DNA of 46,141 nt from JBGSYJ01 sp041748075 (GTDB taxonomy: Bacteria; Acidobacteriota; Thermoanaerobaculia; Gp7-AA8). Position 1 is the stretch's first letter; each line of letters starts with the position of its first letter. The stretch covers positions 1-46,141 of the forward strand of contig JBGTDX010000009.1 of NCBI GenBank assembly GCA_041748075.1, given 5' to 3'. This document shows, piece by piece, positions 43,964 to 46,141 of the stretch. Position numbers and translations under genes: made by a program. A model generated the notes under the pieces. That model worked only from the letters and a program-made list of their open reading frames with translations. It ran no database searches and was not told where the DNA came from.

Positions 43964-44761
43964 CTACCTATCGGCCCGTTCGAGCTTGAGCCGGATGTTG
44001 ACGAAGTTGTACGGAGGCCAGGGACCGGTATAGAGAAACGACAGCTTGTTCTCGTACTTTTTCGCAATCTCCGAGATTTTCTCGTCGAAGGCTTTCGTCT
44101 TCTCCCGCTCGACGAGGAAGGCGGCGTTCATGATCATTTTGTCGCCGATGGGTTTGTTGGACCGCGAGGCGATCGCGGCGTCGCGGAGCCCTTCGTAGAT
44201 CTCGGTGACGAACGAGTCGGCCCTGGCCTGAAGAGCCGATTCGACCACGCGTCCGAGCTGCATCCGCGCGAAGTACGTCGAGGTGGTCTGGTTGGTCGCG
44301 ATCTCATCCTTGAGCCGTCGGATCTCTTCGTTCCCGGCCTCGAGCTCCCTGATGACGTTGTCCTTGTCCCAGTTCACCTTCAGTCCGAACTCGATCTTGC
44401 CCTCCATCTTCTCGAGCACTTCGACGAGAGCCTCATACGTTCCCTTGAGAAACTCGCGGATGTCGTTTTCCGTTCGGAAGACTGTTCCGAAGCTCATCGG
44501 AAGAACCGTGAAGTCCTTCATCACTACCTCGTTGACGTGCTCGTGGGCGAGAGCATTTTCCCGTGTTGGGTCGAAAATAATGAGCGGGCAGTTGGATACG
44601 ACCGCCGCGAATCCACGGTGGTGGACCGTGTGGACTTCGTCGCCGCGACCGCCGATCCCGATCGTTCCGAAGCTCCGCGGCGTTTCCGTGCGGATGATGC
44701 AATAGACGTACTTGCCCTGTTCGGCCTCGATTGACGAGCCCTGTTGTCCCTGTTCGTCCAT
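43964..44761 (-). CDS. gvpF: Gas vesicle protein GvpF
   Basis: 265 residues. First gene of the minus-strand cluster. KYVYCIIRTE at residue 17, LPMSFGTVF near 92, helical FGLKVNWDKDNVIRELEAGN near 124 and YTGPWPPYNFVNIRLK at the C-terminus define the GvpF/L family. The leading ~16 residues are Gln/Ser-rich and probably disordered. GAGGGGAAATGA precedes the ATG. Two direct copies of GAGACTCGA (44774-44782 and 44785-44793) lie just upstream and may be regulatory. Confidence 0.93.
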   Translation of the reverse strand: MDEQGQQGSSIEAEQGKYVYCIIRTETPRSFGTIGIGGRGDEVHTVHHRGFAAVVSNCPLIIFDPTRENALAHEHVNEVVMKDFTVLPMSFGTVFRTENDIREFLKGTYEALVEVLEKMEGKIEFGLKVNWDKDNVIRELEAGNEEIRRLKDEIATNQTTSTYFARMQLGRVVESALQARADSFVTEIYEGLRDAAIASRSNKPIGDKMIMNAAFLVEREKTKAFDEKISEIAKKYENKLSFLYTGPWPPYNFVNIRLKLERADR

Positions 44762-44933
44762 TCATTTCCCCTCGAGACTCGATTGAGACTCGACAAACTC
44801 CCATTCAAACTCTATACCGCGGAGGCGGATAGGGGGGACGGCAGATGAATCGTGCTCCTCCGGTGAGTTGCAATGCGCTGTTCGTGGCTTCATCCTCACT
44901 TCGCCTCATCTCGATCGGAGCCCGTCGAAAACC

Positions 44934-46004
44934 ATGTCTGCGCCGAAGCGATCTTCTCTGTCGGAGCGTGTGCCGCTGATCGCGGCCGCGCTCGAGGCCT
45001 GGTTCCCCCGGAACCAGCGATCACTGCCCTGGAGAGTCTCCTACCGACCTTACCATATCTGGATTTCGGAGATCATGCTCCAGCAGACGCGGATGGAGGT
45101 GGTCGTGGCCTACTTCGAGCGATTCATCGCTCGATTCCCCGACGTTCGCGACCTCGCGGCGGCGGACCTTGACGATGTTCTCGCGGTCTGGTCCGGATTG
45201 GGCTACTACCGTCGCGCCGGGATGCTGCACGCCGGTGCGCGGTACGTCGCAGAGCGCCATGAGGGAGAAGTGCCGGGTTCCCTCGCGAGCCTGCTGGAGA
45301 TTCCCGGGATCGGACGGTACACAGCGGGCGCAATCCTTTCGATCGCGTATGACCAGGCGGCGCCGATTGTGGACGGCAATGTCGCCCGGCTGCTCGCTCG
45401 ACTCTTCGCACTCGAAGCCACCGCGGGCTCCTCTGCGTTGAGCCGCGAGGAGTGGAGTCTCGCTGAATCACTGGTATCCGTCGCGTCTTCCCCCCGGATG
45501 CTGAACCAGGCCCTCATGGAGCTTGGCGCGCTCGTCTGCACGCCCGTCCGACCCCGCTGTACCCTCTGTCCGCTCGCGATCTGGTGCGAAGCGTACCGGC
45601 GCGGAGAACAGGAGCGCTTCCCTGTTCCGGGCGCGCGAAAAGCCAGCCGGTTCCTCCGGATCCCGCTGTACATCGTCGAGGACGATCGGGGCCGGGTGCT
45701 CATGCGCATCGAACGGGGACGCCTCATGGAGGGCATGTTTCACCTGCCTCACGGAACCGATTCTCTGTTGCCTGGCGAACATGGAGCTCACTTCCGGGCA
45801 GGAAGGCTTCTGGGAAAGTTTCGCCACTCGGTCACCGATCGACGAATCGAGTTCAGCGCGTACCTTGCCGAACACGATGGCTCGTCCGTAGGCGAGGGCG
45901 CCGGCGAGTGGAGATGGGTGGATCCCGACGAGCTCGAGCTCCTGCCTCATCCTTCGTATGTGAAGAAAGCGCTGAGAATGTTGCGGGGTGAGATCAGGAT
46001 CTAG
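44934..46004 (+). CDS. mutY: A/G-specific adenine glycosylase MutY
   Basis: 356-residue base-excision repair enzyme that removes adenine opposite 8-oxoguanine. HhH-GPD domain with Glu46 (SEIMLQQTR), helix-hairpin-helix LEIPGIGRYTAGAI and catalytic Asp147 (PIVDGNVARL). The 4Fe-4S ligands C202-x6-C209-x2-C212-x5-C218 are intact. A NUDIX-like C-terminal domain (~240-350) recognises oxoG. ATG 44934 is used because MutY normally begins a few residues before the helix starting near residue 13. It is divergent from gvpF. Confidence 0.95.
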   Translation: MSAPKRSSLSERVPLIAAALEAWFPRNQRSLPWRVSYRPYHIWISEIMLQQTRMEVVVAYFERFIARFPDVRDLAAADLDDVLAVWSGLGYYRRAGMLHAGARYVAERHEGEVPGSLASLLEIPGIGRYTAGAILSIAYDQAAPIVDGNVARLLARLFALEATAGSSALSREEWSLAESLVSVASSPRMLNQALMELGALVCTPVRPRCTLCPLAIWCEAYRRGEQERFPVPGARKASRFLRIPLYIVEDDRGRVLMRIERGRLMEGMFHLPHGTDSLLPGEHGAHFRAGRLLGKFRHSVTDRRIEFSAYLAEHDGSSVGEGAGEWRWVDPDELELLPHPSYVKKALRMLRGEIRI

Positions 46005-46033
46005 TGGCCTGTATTGGTGAAATCGGGACCAGC

Positions 46034-46135
46034 GCTGATGGAGCTTGCCATGCAAGATCAAGGAACGAGGAGGAGGCGATGCGGTGGCATCGTCGACGAC
46101 GAGTGACGCAGAGATTGCGTGGCAACCTCCATCAG
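46034..46135. repeat. Long imperfect hairpin after mutY
   Basis: GCTGATGGAGCTTGCCATGC (from 46034) pairs with the stretch ending at 46135 (GCGTGGCAACCTCCATCAGC), with only a few mismatches or G-U pairs. A smaller stem GATGC-GGTG-GCATC (46078-46091) sits inside. The window ends just beyond, so it could be a terminator, a structured RNA or the end of a repeat. Confidence 0.45.
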
Positions 46136-46141
46136 CCCTGC

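Noticed and set aside
44811..44839. Promoter for the gvpF end of the cluster (TATAGA on the minus strand)
   Set aside because: The -10-like hexamer has no acceptable -35 at 16-18 bases (GTCCCC), so I do not call it.

Overview
The window is high-GC, densely coded bacterial chromosome with no rRNA, tRNA, prophage, insertion sequence or CRISPR array that I could recognise, and no gene-free stretch longer than about 300 bases. The gene content (B12-dependent ribonucleotide reductase, PilZ proteins, a Ser/Thr kinase fused to PEGA and further domains, a phosphatidylcholine-synthase-like enzyme, SelA, intergenic 7-bp repeat hairpins) fits an Acidobacteriota-like or deep soil/sediment lineage. That placement is inference only; no marker gene here settles it.

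Bases 1-31000 are mostly housekeeping genes in short runs. In order: the 3' part of nrdJ; a small zinc-ribbon protein coupled to a PilZ protein; a dCMP deaminase; tsaB-rimI; lysS-lolC/E (minus); a PLP aminotransferase; a coiled protein with a TPR lipoprotein; selA; a minus-strand coupled run of a DUF2064 glycosyltransferase, NAD(P)HX epimerase/dehydratase and tsaE; a SAM hydrolase (DUF62) overlapping an unusual TPR-like penicillin-binding protein; a membrane EEP-domain protein overlapping a Pcs-like CDP-alcohol transferase; a second PilZ protein; a CAP-domain secreted protein; a 1389-residue NtrY-like histidine kinase; an RluA-type pseudouridine synthase; a NamZ-like (DUF1343) protein; a Mog/MoaB protein; and queA.

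Bases 30300-35200 hold a small unknown gene, an Lrp/AsnC regulator with a palindromic operator and an apparently leaderless promoter, coupled to a DMT exporter, then a DUF1573 membrane protein, glutamine-dependent nadE and a small lipoprotein.

Bases 35314-44761, all on the minus strand, form a gas-vesicle locus. In transcription order it reads gvpF, gvpG, a tandem ArsA/Get3-like ATPase, a kinase-PEGA-FGE-hydrolase fusion, gvpF/L, a gvpM/S-type gene, a short gvpF/L, gvpK, gvpJ-type and finally gvpA. No GvpN-type AAA ATPase is present in the window; the ArsA-like double ATPase overlaps gvpG and is the only non-kinase ATPase in the cluster. This is the most interesting system here. mutY is divergent from the cluster at the right end.

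Two families of intergenic repeats recur. One consists of 7-bp tandem units, usually as an arm followed by its reverse complement, at six loci with different unit sequences. The other is a REPIN-like palindrome with the core GTCATCCTGAGCG at four loci, one of which supplies the stop codon of the gvpM/S-type gene.
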